Positions 49,551-59,859 are shown, numbered from the stretch's first letter. The stretch: DNA of 64,000 nucleotides from Proteus vulgaris (GCF_033708015.1 NZ_CP137920.1:2790001-2854000); one strand, 5' to 3'. Numbers and translations are program-made. The notes: generated by a model not told the origin, from the letters alone.

Positions 49551-50191
49551 ATTTCTACTATTCAAAAACCACTTCAACCATTAAACAATCTCTAAATTAA
49601 TATTTTCTTAATCTTAAAAATTACTACATTTTTTTATGCCATTTTTTACCCAAAATAGAAAAAACTTACGTGTTAAAAAATGTAACATTCATTAGCCAAA
49701 ACACTCAACTGATGAGTAAACTGTATTTAAAACGCCCCAACTAATCATTTTAAGACTATCGTAATAAGTAAAATATTAGAAAAAATTAACTTAAATACGT
49801 AGGAATTATCTCACTAGTTATTATTCATTTTATGATTATTATTTTTGGAGAAACTTTTTTTTCTTTGTGAATTAACCTAATGATACCTTTATTAACATAT
49901 AACTTATTGAATTATATATATTATGATAATCTATAATTAATTGTATTAATTTTCTTAACCTAATGTTAATAACATTACTTTCTGTAAAGTTAAAATAATG
50001 TTAATTGTATTGTCTATTAAATTTATCTGCCTGATAAACTTTTTCACCCATAAACTGAGTAATAAAAAGAATAAACTTATATAAAACTCTACTAATATGG
50101 AATAGGCAAGATTAAATATGAAATTTGAGGAAACCAACAAAACGTTATATCAAATAGAACGCCTTTATTGATATCATATAAACCAGTCATT

Positions 50192-50211
50192 ATTCGAAAT
50201 AATTCGAAATA
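50192..50211 (+). repeat. Tandem 10-base repeat upstream of pmfA
   Basis: Two exact adjacent copies of ATTCGAAATA, each containing the palindrome TTCGAA, followed directly by TATAAT. 85-105 bases before the pmfA start. Could be a regulator site or promoter part. Confidence 0.6.
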
Positions 50212-50296
50212 TAATGCAAATCAATTTTTATATTCCGACATTAATATTATTTTTCTATAAATAATAATACGCACGATCTTCAAGGGATTATCTATA

Positions 50297-50845
50297 ATGA
50301 AACTGAGTAAAATTGCTTTAGCTGCTGCTTTAGTATTTGGTATTAATTCTGTTGCAACTGCTGAAACTCCTGCACCAAAAGTTGGCGCAACTAAAGGCGA
50401 AATTCAATTAAAAGGTGAAATTGTTAATTCAGCTTGTGGATTAGCAGCTTCTTCAAGCCCTGTTATTGTTGATTTCAGTGAAATCCCAACTTCTGCATTA
50501 GCAAATATGCAGAAAGCAGGTAACGTTAAAAAAGATATCGAATTACAAGACTGTGATACTACCGTAGCAAAAACAGCGACTGTTAGCTATACACCAAGTG
50601 TTGTTAATGCAACAAACACAGACCTAGCATCTTTCGTATCTGGCTCAGCGTCTGGCGCAGGTATCGGCTTAATGGATGCTGGCAGCAAAGCTGTAAAATG
50701 GAACACAGCAACAACACCTGTGCAATTAATCAATGGTGTTTCTAAGATCCCATTCGTTGCATACGTTCAAGCTGAATCAGCAGATGCTACTGTAACTCCA
50801 GGTGAATTCCAAGCCGTTATCAACTTCCAAGTTGATTATCAGTAA
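50297..50845 (+). CDS. pmfA: Major fimbrial subunit PmfA
   Basis: 182 residues, chaperone-usher pilin. A signal peptide (about 1-22, ending VATA before ETPAP) is followed by a single pilin domain with the disulfide cysteines in NSACGLAA and LQDCDTT. The C-terminus FQAVINFQVDYQ has the penultimate tyrosine of the chaperone-binding beta-zipper. AAGGGA lies nine bases before ATG. It heads a five-gene operon; its size and that of the others agree with what I recall of P. mirabilis pmfACDEF. The predicted product assembles on the cell surface through PmfC and PmfD. Identification as pmf is from memory of the operon; fimbrial family membership is certain. Confidence 0.9.
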   Translation: MKLSKIALAAALVFGINSVATAETPAPKVGATKGEIQLKGEIVNSACGLAASSSPVIVDFSEIPTSALANMQKAGNVKKDIELQDCDTTVAKTATVSYTPSVVNATNTDLASFVSGSASGAGIGLMDAGSKAVKWNTATTPVQLINGVSKIPFVAYVQAESADATVTPGEFQAVINFQVDYQ

Positions 50846-50883
50846 TCATTTTATTTAAATTTATTAAATAATAAATTACTGCA

Positions 50884-50911
50884 TTAACGCAGAGGATATC
50901 CTCTGCGTTAA
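50884..50911 (+). terminator. Perfect 28-base palindrome between pmfA and pmfC
   Basis: Half-site TTAACGCAGAGGAT (50884-50897) is followed directly by its exact reverse complement to 50911. No T-tract follows. It lies between major subunit and usher genes, where fimbrial operons often carry an attenuating or mRNA-protecting hairpin that keeps pilin message in excess. Confidence 0.75.
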
Positions 50912-51015
50912 ATTTGATAAAACACTTCAATTTAATAAGAATAAAATAAAAACTAATTAAATAAATATTCATTATTTAATTACTTTTTATTTAATTAATA
51001 ATTAGGCGTTTATTC

Positions 51016-53502
51016 ATGTTAATTTCTTTTTTTCACAGCACAATATGGAAAAACATTTGTGCCATTTTGCTATTGTGCTTAGCGTTTTTCGCTCAAGCAG
51101 AGCAAGATGATTCTGTGGAATTTAATATTCATATGCTAGATGCCGAAGACAGAGATAATGTCGATTTATCTCGTTTTGCCACCTCTAATTACATTATCCC
51201 GGGTATGTACTACTTAGATATCCGTATAAATGGTCGTGATTTTCCTCGCCAAAATATTAACTATATTGAAGTAAAACCCAATTACTCCATCGCATGTATT
51301 GACCCTACTCTTCTAAAAAAGTTAACTATTAACGAAGAAAATCAGAAATTTATTGAAGAAATTTCACCAGATTGTTTCGATATTAGTCAATTGCCCGGTA
51401 TCTCTATCAAAAATGATGGTGGTATTCTCGATATTGTTATACCTCGTTCATTAATGAAATATGAAGATATGGATTGGACACCACCTGAATTGTGGGATCC
51501 GGGTATATCTGGGTTATTAGTTGACTATACCTTAACGGGTACATCGACTCGCCCAAATAAAGGTAATAATAACAACACATTGACAGGATATGGACAAGCT
51601 GGGATTAACTTAGGTGAATGGCGATTACGTGCTGAATATCAAGGAAACTATTCATCTGAATATTCATCAAATAATCGCTTTGATTGGAATCAGATTTACG
51701 CCTATAAACCACTACCTAACCAAGCCGCAAAATTAACACTTGGTGAAACTTATTTAAACTCTCAAGTTTTTGATAGCTTTCGTTTTACTGGTGCCAATAT
51801 ACAAAGTGATGAAAGAATGTTGCCTCCTTCTTTGCAAGGATATGCACCTGAAATTCATGGTATTGCAAACACTAATGCTAAAGTAACTGTAACGCAAAAT
51901 GGTCGCTTAGTTTATGAAACTACAGTACCTGCTGGTCCTTTTGTTATTAAACATTTACAAGATACCGTTCAAGGTCAACTCAATGTCAGAGTCGAAGAGC
52001 AAAACGGTAAAGTCAACGAATTTCAAGTACAAACAGCTAATCTGCCTTATATGACTCGTCCAGGCTCAGTGCGTTATAACACATCAATGGGTCAGTCATC
52101 ACTCAACAATCATAAAATGCAAGGCCCTATTTTTTACCAAGGTGATTTTTCATGGGGTATGAACAACACATGGTCACTGTACGGTGGTGTTTTGTTAACG
52201 GCTAAAGATTACAATGCGTGGTCATTAGGTTTAGGTCACGATATGGGACGTTTAGGTACGCTTTCAGGTGATATTACTCAGTCTTATAGCAAAACCTATC
52301 GTAATGAAAATATCAACGGAATGTCATTTAAACTAAACTACGCTAAAACATTCGATGAATATCATAGTACGATCACATTTGCAGGTTACCGTTTTTCAGA
52401 GAAAACATTCCGCTCTTTCTCTCAATATATAGATGAACGTTACAACGACATTAATAATAACGGTTATGAAAAAGAGATGTATACCATTACAGGTAACAAA
52501 ACTTTTTGGGCAGATGATATTGAAAAGTCGACAACACTTTATCTCTCTTACCGACACCAAAACTATTGGGATAAAAATACACAAGAGCAATATGGTGTTT
52601 CGGTAAGCCGCAATTTCTCTATTATGGGTATAGAGCAGATTAATACTAACTTATCTGCATTTCGTACTCAGCATAAAGGAAATACTGATGACAGTATTTC
52701 TTTCAATCTTTCAATTCCATTAGGAAGCGGCAAAAGCATAGGTTATAGCTTGCAAGACAGTAACGGAAAAATAAGCCAAATGGCCTCTTATTCCGATAAT
52801 AGCAATTATAATAATCTATGGCGTGTCCGTGCGGGTTTAAGCTCAGATAATAAAGCGAATACTGATGGTTATTATCAACACCGTTCGCAATATGCAGAAA
52901 TTAATGCCAATGCAAGCTATCAACAAGATAATTATGTTGCACTCGGTGCAACAATTAAAGGTGGATTTACGGCGACACGCCAAGGTGCCGCATTACACAG
53001 TAGTAGCATGACATCGAGTACTGCTCGCATGATGGTTGATACAGAGGGTGTTGCTGGTGTGCCATTTAATAATCAAAGCACTACGACAAACCTATTTGGT
53101 ATTGGAGTATTAACTGACTTAACGAGTTATAACAATGTTGATGCTCGTATTGATGTTGATAAAATGGATTCAGATATTGAAACACACAAAGCTATTACTT
53201 CAGCAACATTAACTGAAGGCGCGATTGGCTACTATAAATTCCCTGTTCGCCAAGGTGAGCGCCTAATGGCTATCTTGCAAACTGTCGATCAAAAACACCC
53301 GCCATTTGGTGCCGAAATCACCAATAAAAACGGTGAAAATATGGGAATGGTGATGGAAGATGGCTTAGTTTATATCGCCGGTGTTAACCTTAATGAATCA
53401 TTAAACGTGATCTGGGGGGGGAAAACCCAGTGCACGATTACAATTCCCGCAGCAATTAACGATCCACTCAAACGTGAATTGCTATTATGTCAGGGATTTT
53501 AA
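51016..53502 (+). CDS. pmfC: Fimbrial outer-membrane usher PmfC
   Basis: 828 residues. Signal peptide (about 1-28, ending FFAQA), N-terminal chaperone-subunit docking domain (VEFNIHMLDAEDRDNVDLSRF, about 33-155), the large beta-barrel with plug (NVRVEEQNG, MTRPGSVRYNTSMG) and C-terminal domains with a cysteine pair (TQCTI and LLCQGF). It forms the pore through which subunits are secreted and polymerised. A run of eight G at 53414-53421 codes for Trp-Gly-Gly (W800-G802). It is 170 bases downstream of pmfA, after a perfect palindrome, and 30 bases before pmfD. Confidence 0.95.
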   Translation: MLISFFHSTIWKNICAILLLCLAFFAQAEQDDSVEFNIHMLDAEDRDNVDLSRFATSNYIIPGMYYLDIRINGRDFPRQNINYIEVKPNYSIACIDPTLLKKLTINEENQKFIEEISPDCFDISQLPGISIKNDGGILDIVIPRSLMKYEDMDWTPPELWDPGISGLLVDYTLTGTSTRPNKGNNNNTLTGYGQAGINLGEWRLRAEYQGNYSSEYSSNNRFDWNQIYAYKPLPNQAAKLTLGETYLNSQVFDSFRFTGANIQSDERMLPPSLQGYAPEIHGIANTNAKVTVTQNGRLVYETTVPAGPFVIKHLQDTVQGQLNVRVEEQNGKVNEFQVQTANLPYMTRPGSVRYNTSMGQSSLNNHKMQGPIFYQGDFSWGMNNTWSLYGGVLLTAKDYNAWSLGLGHDMGRLGTLSGDITQSYSKTYRNENINGMSFKLNYAKTFDEYHSTITFAGYRFSEKTFRSFSQYIDERYNDINNNGYEKEMYTITGNKTFWADDIEKSTTLYLSYRHQNYWDKNTQEQYGVSVSRNFSIMGIEQINTNLSAFRTQHKGNTDDSISFNLSIPLGSGKSIGYSLQDSNGKISQMASYSDNSNYNNLWRVRAGLSSDNKANTDGYYQHRSQYAEINANASYQQDNYVALGATIKGGFTATRQGAALHSSSMTSSTARMMVDTEGVAGVPFNNQSTTTNLFGIGVLTDLTSYNNVDARIDVDKMDSDIETHKAITSATLTEGAIGYYKFPVRQGERLMAILQTVDQKHPPFGAEITNKNGENMGMVMEDGLVYIAGVNLNESLNVIWGGKTQCTITIPAAINDPLKRELLLCQGF
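53414..53421 (+). repeat. Poly-G tract (G8) inside the usher gene
   Basis: Eight consecutive G in an AT-rich coding sequence, reading TGG GGG GGG at codons 800-802 of pmfC. One extra G would truncate the protein after about a dozen altered residues. Homopolymer G tracts are known slippage sites for phase variation in other bacteria. Confidence 0.8.
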
Positions 53503-53532
53503 TGAACAAAATGAATTACTAGAGATAATTGT

Positions 53533-54297
53533 ATGAAATCATTCAACACAATCAAAACGCTTTTTTGTGGCTCTTTAATTGCACTCAGCATAGTGAGTAC
53601 AACTCAAGCAGGCGTGTCATTAGATAGAACACGCATTGTACTCATGGGTAACGAAAACTCAGCTAGCGTAAATTTAAAAAATACTAGCCCTGATATCCCT
53701 TTTTTAGCGCAATCATGGGTTGAAAATGAACACGGACAAAAAATTGCTTCTCCTTTAGTTGCGTTGCCACCTTTACAGCGTCTTGATGGTGACCAAAAAG
53801 GGGTTGTCAGAATTACCAAAACAGCAGAAATTGGGCTTTTACCACAAGATAGAGAATCGTTGTTTTATTTAAACGTGCGTGAAATTCCACCCGCCCCCAA
53901 ACAAGCTAACGTGTTGCAAATGGCAATGCAGTCTCGCATTAAATTATTCTACCGCCCAACTGCGATTATTCCTGAAAAGCCAGGCATGATTTGGCAAGAC
54001 CAATTAGTGTTTAAAAAACAAGGTAATCAATTTATTGCCGAAAATCCGACACCTTACTACATCACTATTATTGGGCTTTCTAATAAATTGAATGGTGAAG
54101 ATAGCGATAAGTTAACCACTTTCCCAGGTTTAATGGTTGCGCCTAAATCATCACTGGAAATTCCTGTGAAAACCAGTAACGTCAATCAGTTTTACATGAT
54201 GTATGTGAATGATTACGGTGGGCATCCAGAATTAAAATTTGTTTGCCAACAAAATAGCTGTAAAGCAGCCCCAAAAGAACAACAACCCAAATATTAA
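53533..54297 (+). CDS. pmfD: Periplasmic fimbrial chaperone PmfD
   Basis: 254 residues. Signal peptide (about 1-26, ending TTQA), then the two Ig-like domains of PapD-type chaperones: VSLDRTRIVLMGNENSASVNLKN at the N-terminus, with the conserved G1-strand segment MQSRIKLFYRPTAI near residues 137-150, and the second domain ending FYMMYVNDYGGHP. It donates a strand to nascent pilins and hands them to PmfC. Lies 30 bases after the usher. The C-terminus has a short polar tail with two cysteines (FVCQQNSCK). Confidence 0.94.
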   Translation: MKSFNTIKTLFCGSLIALSIVSTTQAGVSLDRTRIVLMGNENSASVNLKNTSPDIPFLAQSWVENEHGQKIASPLVALPPLQRLDGDQKGVVRITKTAEIGLLPQDRESLFYLNVREIPPAPKQANVLQMAMQSRIKLFYRPTAIIPEKPGMIWQDQLVFKKQGNQFIAENPTPYYITIIGLSNKLNGEDSDKLTTFPGLMVAPKSSLEIPVKTSNVNQFYMMYVNDYGGHPELKFVCQQNSCKAAPKEQQPKY

Positions 54298-54322
54298 TTA
54301 ACTTGATGCCGGTAGGAATAAA

Positions 54323-55396
54323 ATGCAATTCAATAAAAAAAACATTCATTCCAAATCTGTAATGCTATTTTGTACCGGCATTTTCTCATTAATGCCAATT
54401 TCTACTATGGCTTATCTACAGGGTGAAGTGAGAACGAATGGCGGACCTAATATTTTTTATGCCGCATTAGATAATACAACGTTCCCTAATAATCGCGCAG
54501 GTGAAACAACGACTGTTAAATTTTCCTTGCCAGATCGCTATGATGGTACAGTACATTGCCCTAGCACAAATATTGATAAAAGAGCATTAACTTACTTTAA
54601 AGCGACCACAGACTTACTTCCTGTTGGTAATAATTTTTATCAATTAAATGAATATGTAGATGTTCGTATTAAATTTGAAATTTGGGGACCTGATCCTCTC
54701 CCTACCGTCCCTTTTGAAAATAAAGAAAACAAAAGAAATAATCTACAAGGTTGTACAAGACCTGAATCTCCAAAACCTCATATTTCATCCGGTAGCAGTG
54801 GAGAACTCACTTTCCGCTTAAGAAAACCCATTATTAACGGAGTAAGCTTAAATGGCCAATCTCTTGCACAAATGTATGCCATGGTAAGCTATAGAAGCAG
54901 ACCGACAGGATATGGTAATGAGCCTATATCCAAACTGATTATTACATCAGGGATCATCACAACCGAAGATAAATGTATCTTTAATAACGGCGCCCCAATT
55001 ACCTTTGATTTTGGCAATGTGGGTAATACTTCTGATTATTTAAATGGCCAAAATTATAAAATTACACGCAATATCCAAATTAGATGTGAAGGCGGCAGTT
55101 TTACTAATCCTAATAGCAAAATAATGTTTAAAATCCAAACGGGAAGCTCGGGTGTTGCAAGTTTTAACGCTGACTATCTTGGAACAACAGGCTCTGTTGA
55201 TAGAACAAATTTAGGCATTGTTTTAAGAGATAAATCGGGGACAATTGTGCCACCAAATAAATATTTTTCTGTTGGTAAGCTGAATAATTTTACAGGAAAC
55301 TGGGAAGTCAGTGCCGCCCCCATAGCAAAAACAGGAAGTAAAATTCCTGAAGGTGAGTTTTCAGCACATGCCACATTAGTTGCGGAGTTTATGTAA
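54323..55396 (+). CDS. pmfE: PmfE, putative two-domain tip adhesin
   Basis: 357 residues, about twice pilin size. Signal peptide (about 1-30, ending STMA), an N-terminal domain of about 175 residues with cysteines in VHCPSTN and LQGCTRP that I cannot assign to a known lectin type, and a C-terminal pilin domain (about 215-357) with cysteines in EDKCIFNNG and IQIRCEG and the beta-zipper end SAHATLVAEFM. Such an architecture is that of chaperone-usher tip adhesins. Receptor unknown. Its stop overlaps the pmfF start by one base. Confidence 0.85.
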   Translation: MQFNKKNIHSKSVMLFCTGIFSLMPISTMAYLQGEVRTNGGPNIFYAALDNTTFPNNRAGETTTVKFSLPDRYDGTVHCPSTNIDKRALTYFKATTDLLPVGNNFYQLNEYVDVRIKFEIWGPDPLPTVPFENKENKRNNLQGCTRPESPKPHISSGSSGELTFRLRKPIINGVSLNGQSLAQMYAMVSYRSRPTGYGNEPISKLIITSGIITTEDKCIFNNGAPITFDFGNVGNTSDYLNGQNYKITRNIQIRCEGGSFTNPNSKIMFKIQTGSSGVASFNADYLGTTGSVDRTNLGIVLRDKSGTIVPPNKYFSVGKLNNFTGNWEVSAAPIAKTGSKIPEGEFSAHATLVAEFM

Positions 55397-55944
55397 TGAA
55401 AAATCCAATAATAAAATCTGCGATTTATCTTTTATTATTGCTTTCACCGACAACATTTGCTGCAACCGAACTTATTGGTGGCGATATGGAATTTAAAGGT
55501 GTAGTGGTTGCACATGGTTGCACTATTGTTGCTGGTGATGAAAATAAAGTTGTTGATTTTAAACAGATATCAGCAAAAGACCTCTATACTTTTCAAAAAA
55601 GTAAGCCTGTTGCTTTTAGCATTAGTTTAGAAAACTGCAGTCAGGATATTTATAAAAGCGTCACAATTACGTTAGATGGGAAGGAGCATCCTACAATGCC
55701 AAATCACCTTGCTGTTGTTGGTACAGGATCTGAAGATCCTAAAAGTATAGGGATTGTATTTACCGATCTTCAACGCAATATTATTCAATTAAAAAAGCCG
55801 AGTACAACTCAACTTCTTAATAATAAACGCATTCAATTTAATTTTATGACGTATGTTGAAGCATCACCCTCTGCGTTGAAAAATCAAACATTGCTAACAG
55901 GTCCTTTTCAAGCACAAGCAACATATACCCTGAATTATCAGTAA
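55396..55944 (+). CDS. pmfF: Minor fimbrial subunit PmfF
   Basis: 182 residues. Signal peptide (about 1-22, ending TFA) and one pilin domain, cysteines in AHGCTIVAG and SLENCSQD, C-terminal beta-zipper FQAQATYTLNYQ. Only weakly similar to PmfA, so likely an adaptor, terminator or minor subunit. The ATG overlaps the pmfE stop by one base (TAATG), implying translational coupling. It is the last gene of the operon and ends seven bases from the convergent tadA stop codon. Confidence 0.9.
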   Translation: MKNPIIKSAIYLLLLLSPTTFAATELIGGDMEFKGVVVAHGCTIVAGDENKVVDFKQISAKDLYTFQKSKPVAFSISLENCSQDIYKSVTITLDGKEHPTMPNHLAVVGTGSEDPKSIGIVFTDLQRNIIQLKKPSTTQLLNNKRIQFNFMTYVEASPSALKNQTLLTGPFQAQATYTLNYQ

Positions 55945-55951
55945 ATAGAGA

Positions 55952-56494
<543 letters not shown>

Positions 56495-56595
56495 TCATTA
56501 TCATATAGCGGGATATTGTACCCTGTTTTCTATTGATAACTAAAGAGATTGCCTTGAATTGTTTATGACAAAGACAGTAAGTTGGCATCCTCTCC

Positions 56596-56622
56596 GCGCT
56601 GAAGGATGGTATTTTACAGCGC
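56596..56622. repeat. Small hairpin between tadA and the LysE exporter gene
   Basis: GCGCTG (56596-56601) and CAGCGC (56617-56622), 15-base loop. It lies 14 bases past the exporter stop codon and could be its terminator but lacks a T-tract. Confidence 0.35.
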
Positions 56623-56635
56623 ACCTGATAAACCG

Positions 56636-57271
56636 TTAATTTACGCGCGCTTCTGTGGCTAATTTAATAGCTAAAGCCCCTAAAATTGTTGCCATAAACC
56701 AGCGTTGAACGAGTGCCCAACGCGGTCTTTGCATAAAGAACCCAGCAATAGAGCCTGCGGCAATAACAATCAATGCATTTACTGCTATGCTAATAATAAT
56801 TTGAATGCTACCCAACACTAATGATTGATTTAAAACGCTGCCATTCTGAATACTAATAAATTGAGGTAACAATGATAAGTACATTAATGCGATTTTAGGA
56901 TTGAGCAGGTTAGTGATAAACCCCATAACAAAGAGTTTTGTCGTATTACCTGAAAGTAATTTTTTGGGATGAAAGATAGAACGCCCACCGGGCTTAATAG
57001 ATTGCCAAGCAATATAAAAAAGATAAATAGCCCCACAAATTTTTAATGTATCGTAAGCATAAGGCACTGCCATAAAAATCGCTGTAATACCAAACGCTGC
57101 AAGTAACATATAAAAAATATAGCCAACAGCCACACCAATTAGTGAAATAAATCCAGCTTTTTTCCCTTGAGAGATTGAGCGTGAGATCAGGTAAATCATA
57201 TTAGGGCCAGGTGTTAGCACTAAACCTAAGGATAAAAGTGCAAACGTCCACATATTAAACAGTGTTGGCAT
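56636..57271 (-). CDS. LysE/RhtB-family amino-acid exporter
   Basis: 211 residues with about six transmembrane helices. The LysE-family N-terminus is clear (LLSLGLVLTPGPNMIYLISRSISQGKKAGF) and the central NLLNPKIALMYLSLLPQF is diagnostic. RhtB members export homoserine, threonine or related amino acids; the substrate cannot be named here. It is not part of the E. coli order at this spot (tadA to yfhL), so it is lineage-specific. Divergent from yfhL. Confidence 0.9.
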   Translation of the reverse strand: MPTLFNMWTFALLSLGLVLTPGPNMIYLISRSISQGKKAGFISLIGVAVGYIFYMLLAAFGITAIFMAVPYAYDTLKICGAIYLFYIAWQSIKPGGRSIFHPKKLLSGNTTKLFVMGFITNLLNPKIALMYLSLLPQFISIQNGSVLNQSLVLGSIQIIISIAVNALIVIAAGSIAGFFMQRPRWALVQRWFMATILGALAIKLATEARVN

Positions 57272-57888
<617 letters not shown>

Positions 57889-57928
57889 ACCTTAATCGAT
57901 GATTTTGTGGGTGATAAATTTAAGAGAG

Positions 57929-58309
57929 CTATTTTTCTAAAATAACTGTCGCACAAGCATAACGCTGTTCATCAGCAAGTGTTACGTGAATGGAATTTAT
58001 CCCCGCTTTCTCTGCCATCTCTTTTGCAACCGCTAAAAAGTGCAGTGTGGGTTTGCCTAACTCATCATTACGTACTTCAAAATGATTAAAAGCCAATCCT
58101 AAACGAATGCCTGTACCTAATGCTTTTGCCGCAGCCTCTTTTACAGCAAATCGCTTAGCTAAAAAGCGTATTGGCTGTTTATGAGATTGATAGATTTCCC
58201 ATTCTGTATCAGTAAGAATACGACGAGCAAGGCGTTCACCAGAACGCCCTATAATATCTTCGATACGTGATATCTCAACAATATCCATACCTAAGCCAAC
58301 AATAGCCAT
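57929..58309 (-). CDS. acpS: Holo-[acyl-carrier-protein] synthase
   Basis: 126 residues, transfers 4'-phosphopantetheine from CoA to ACP. The magnesium-binding [13 protein letters not shown] and [19 protein letters not shown] motifs are intact. Its ATG overlaps the last base of pdxJ, so the two are translationally coupled. Confidence 0.98.
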   Translation of the reverse strand: MAIVGLGMDIVEISRIEDIIGRSGERLARRILTDTEWEIYQSHKQPIRFLAKRFAVKEAAAKALGTGIRLGLAFNHFEVRNDELGKPTLHFLAVAKEMAEKAGINSIHVTLADEQRYACATVILEK

Positions 58310-59040
58310 TAGCGACGCGCTTCTCGCATTAAGCGTTTCATTTCTTCAATCGCGGGTGCCAATCCACTAAATACGGCTCTAGCAATAATTGCATGGCCAA
58401 TATTCAGTTCATAAAGTTCAGGCAATGCGGCAATACGTTGCACGTTATGGTAATGCAAACCATGGCCCGCATTCACTTTTAAGCCTTTGGATGCGGCATA
58501 AGTCACTGCATCACGAATACGTACAAACTCTTTTTCTTGAGCCATCTCATCTTCAGCATCAGCATAAGCGCCAGTGTGGATCTCAATAAAAGGTGCACCA
58601 ACACGGTCAGCTGCGTTAATTTGTTCATGGTCAGGGTCAATAAACAAAGAAACTTTGATACCCGCTAACGATAAACGCTTAATTGCATCAGCAATTTTCT
58701 CTTCATTGCCAACAACGTCTAACCCACCTTCTGTTGTCACTTCTTGGCGTTTTTCAGGTACTAAACAGCAAAAATCAGGCTGAGTTTGACACGCTATCTC
58801 GATCATCTCTTCAGTGACGGCCATTTCTAGATTTAATCTTGTCTGAACTGTTTGGCTTATCAACATTAAGTCACGATCAGTGATATGACGTCTATCTTCA
58901 CGTAAATGGATAGTAATACCATCAGCACCAGCTTGTTCTGCAATAAAAGCCGCTTGAACAGGATCGGGATAAGTTGTGCCTCGGGCATTACGAAGGGTGG
59001 CGATATGGTCAATATTAACGCCAAGTAGAATATCAGACAT
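58309..59040 (-). CDS. pdxJ: Pyridoxine 5'-phosphate synthase
   Basis: 243 residues. PdxJ condenses 3-amino-2-oxopropyl phosphate with deoxyxylulose 5-phosphate in vitamin B6 synthesis, TIM-barrel fold. Typical stretches: [49 protein letters not shown]. It lies 69 bases downstream of recO in the rnc-era-recO-pdxJ-acpS cluster, and PLP from this pathway supports glyA and iscS. Confidence 0.98.
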   Translation of the reverse strand: MSDILLGVNIDHIATLRNARGTTYPDPVQAAFIAEQAGADGITIHLREDRRHITDRDLMLISQTVQTRLNLEMAVTEEMIEIACQTQPDFCCLVPEKRQEVTTEGGLDVVGNEEKIADAIKRLSLAGIKVSLFIDPDHEQINAADRVGAPFIEIHTGAYADAEDEMAQEKEFVRIRDAVTYAASKGLKVNAGHGLHYHNVQRIAALPELYELNIGHAIIARAVFSGLAPAIEEMKRLMREARR

Positions 59041-59109
59041 GCTCTTCTCCTGAAAAATAACGTTGCATTACCTTAGTTTACACATTCCATAGAGAAGAAA
59101 AAGACAATA

Positions 59110-59850
59110 TTACTGTTCTACCATCAATGCTCTTTTCTTAGGGGATTTTTTAATGGCGAATTGTCTAAATAGTTCTCTACTTTTTAATGGTTTTCCGCCT
59201 AAATAGGGCTTCAATGCCATTCGAGTAAACCGTTTTGCCGCTTTTAATGTTTCAACAGTAGGAAATTCGCGACTGGCTAAAGATTTTAATTCAAATCCAG
59301 TAAAACTATTATGATCAACCACTAAACTCGCAATAAAACCTTTTTCTTCTCGATAACGGTAGGTCATCGAATCTGAAACAGGTTCTCCACTTCCAGCACA
59401 ATGCAGAAAATCTAAGCCATAGCCAAGTTGTGTTAATAACGCGAGTTCAAAGCGTCTTAGTGCGGCTTCAGGTGTCGTATCGCTAGCGGCAAGAATTTGC
59501 AAACAAGAGAGATATTCAAAGAAAAGCACACTATAAGATGTACCACTTTCTAAAACACGAGACAATAACTCATTAAGATACAAACCACTGTATAGTACAG
59601 AGCCTGTCAATGGTAATGCTAAAGAGATAGGTTCAGCATCACGAAGGGTTTTGATTTCTCCTCGCCCACTCCAACGAATGAGCAAAGGAGTAAAAGGTTG
59701 AAGTGCGCCTTTTAAGGGTGAGCGACGGCCTCGTGCACCTTTTGACAATATGCGTACTCGCCCTTCATTTTCAGTGAAAAAATCGAGTAATAAACTCGTT
59801 TCACTGTAAGGTCGAGCATGGATAACAAATGCACGTTGCCAGCCATCCAC
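59110..59850 (-). CDS. recO: DNA repair protein RecO
   Basis: 246 residues. RecO with RecR loads RecA onto SSB-coated DNA. The N-terminal OB fold ([46 protein letters not shown]) and helical domain are visible; no zinc-cysteine set, as in other enterics. Nine bases after era, so cotranscribed. Confidence 0.96.
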   Translation of the reverse strand: MDGWQRAFVIHARPYSETSLLLDFFTENEGRVRILSKGARGRRSPLKGALQPFTPLLIRWSGRGEIKTLRDAEPISLALPLTGSVLYSGLYLNELLSRVLESGTSYSVLFFEYLSCLQILAASDTTPEAALRRFELALLTQLGYGLDFLHCAGSGEPVSDSMTYRYREEKGFIASLVVDHNSFTGFELKSLASREFPTVETLKAAKRFTRMALKPYLGGKPLKSRELFRQFAIKKSPKKRALMVEQ

Positions 59851-59859
59851 TTCAGTTAC

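Larger units (their letters stand above)
49489..50296. other. Long AT-rich non-coding region upstream of the fimbrial operon
   Basis: 808 bases with no credible gene. It contains the mltF terminator (49522-49550), small palindromes AATGT-A-ACATT (49679-49689) and AATGTTA-A-TAACATT (49962-49976), an 11-base direct repeat TTAACCTAATG (49872-49882 and 49955-49965), and a tandem 10-base repeat (50192-50211) next to a TATAAT (50210-50215). No recombinase gene or long inverted repeats of an invertible switch are seen. Confidence 0.6.

Noticed and set aside
49489..50296. Invertible promoter element for the fimbrial operon
   Set aside because: No recombinase gene is adjacent and I could not find long matching inverted repeats by eye; short palindromes only.
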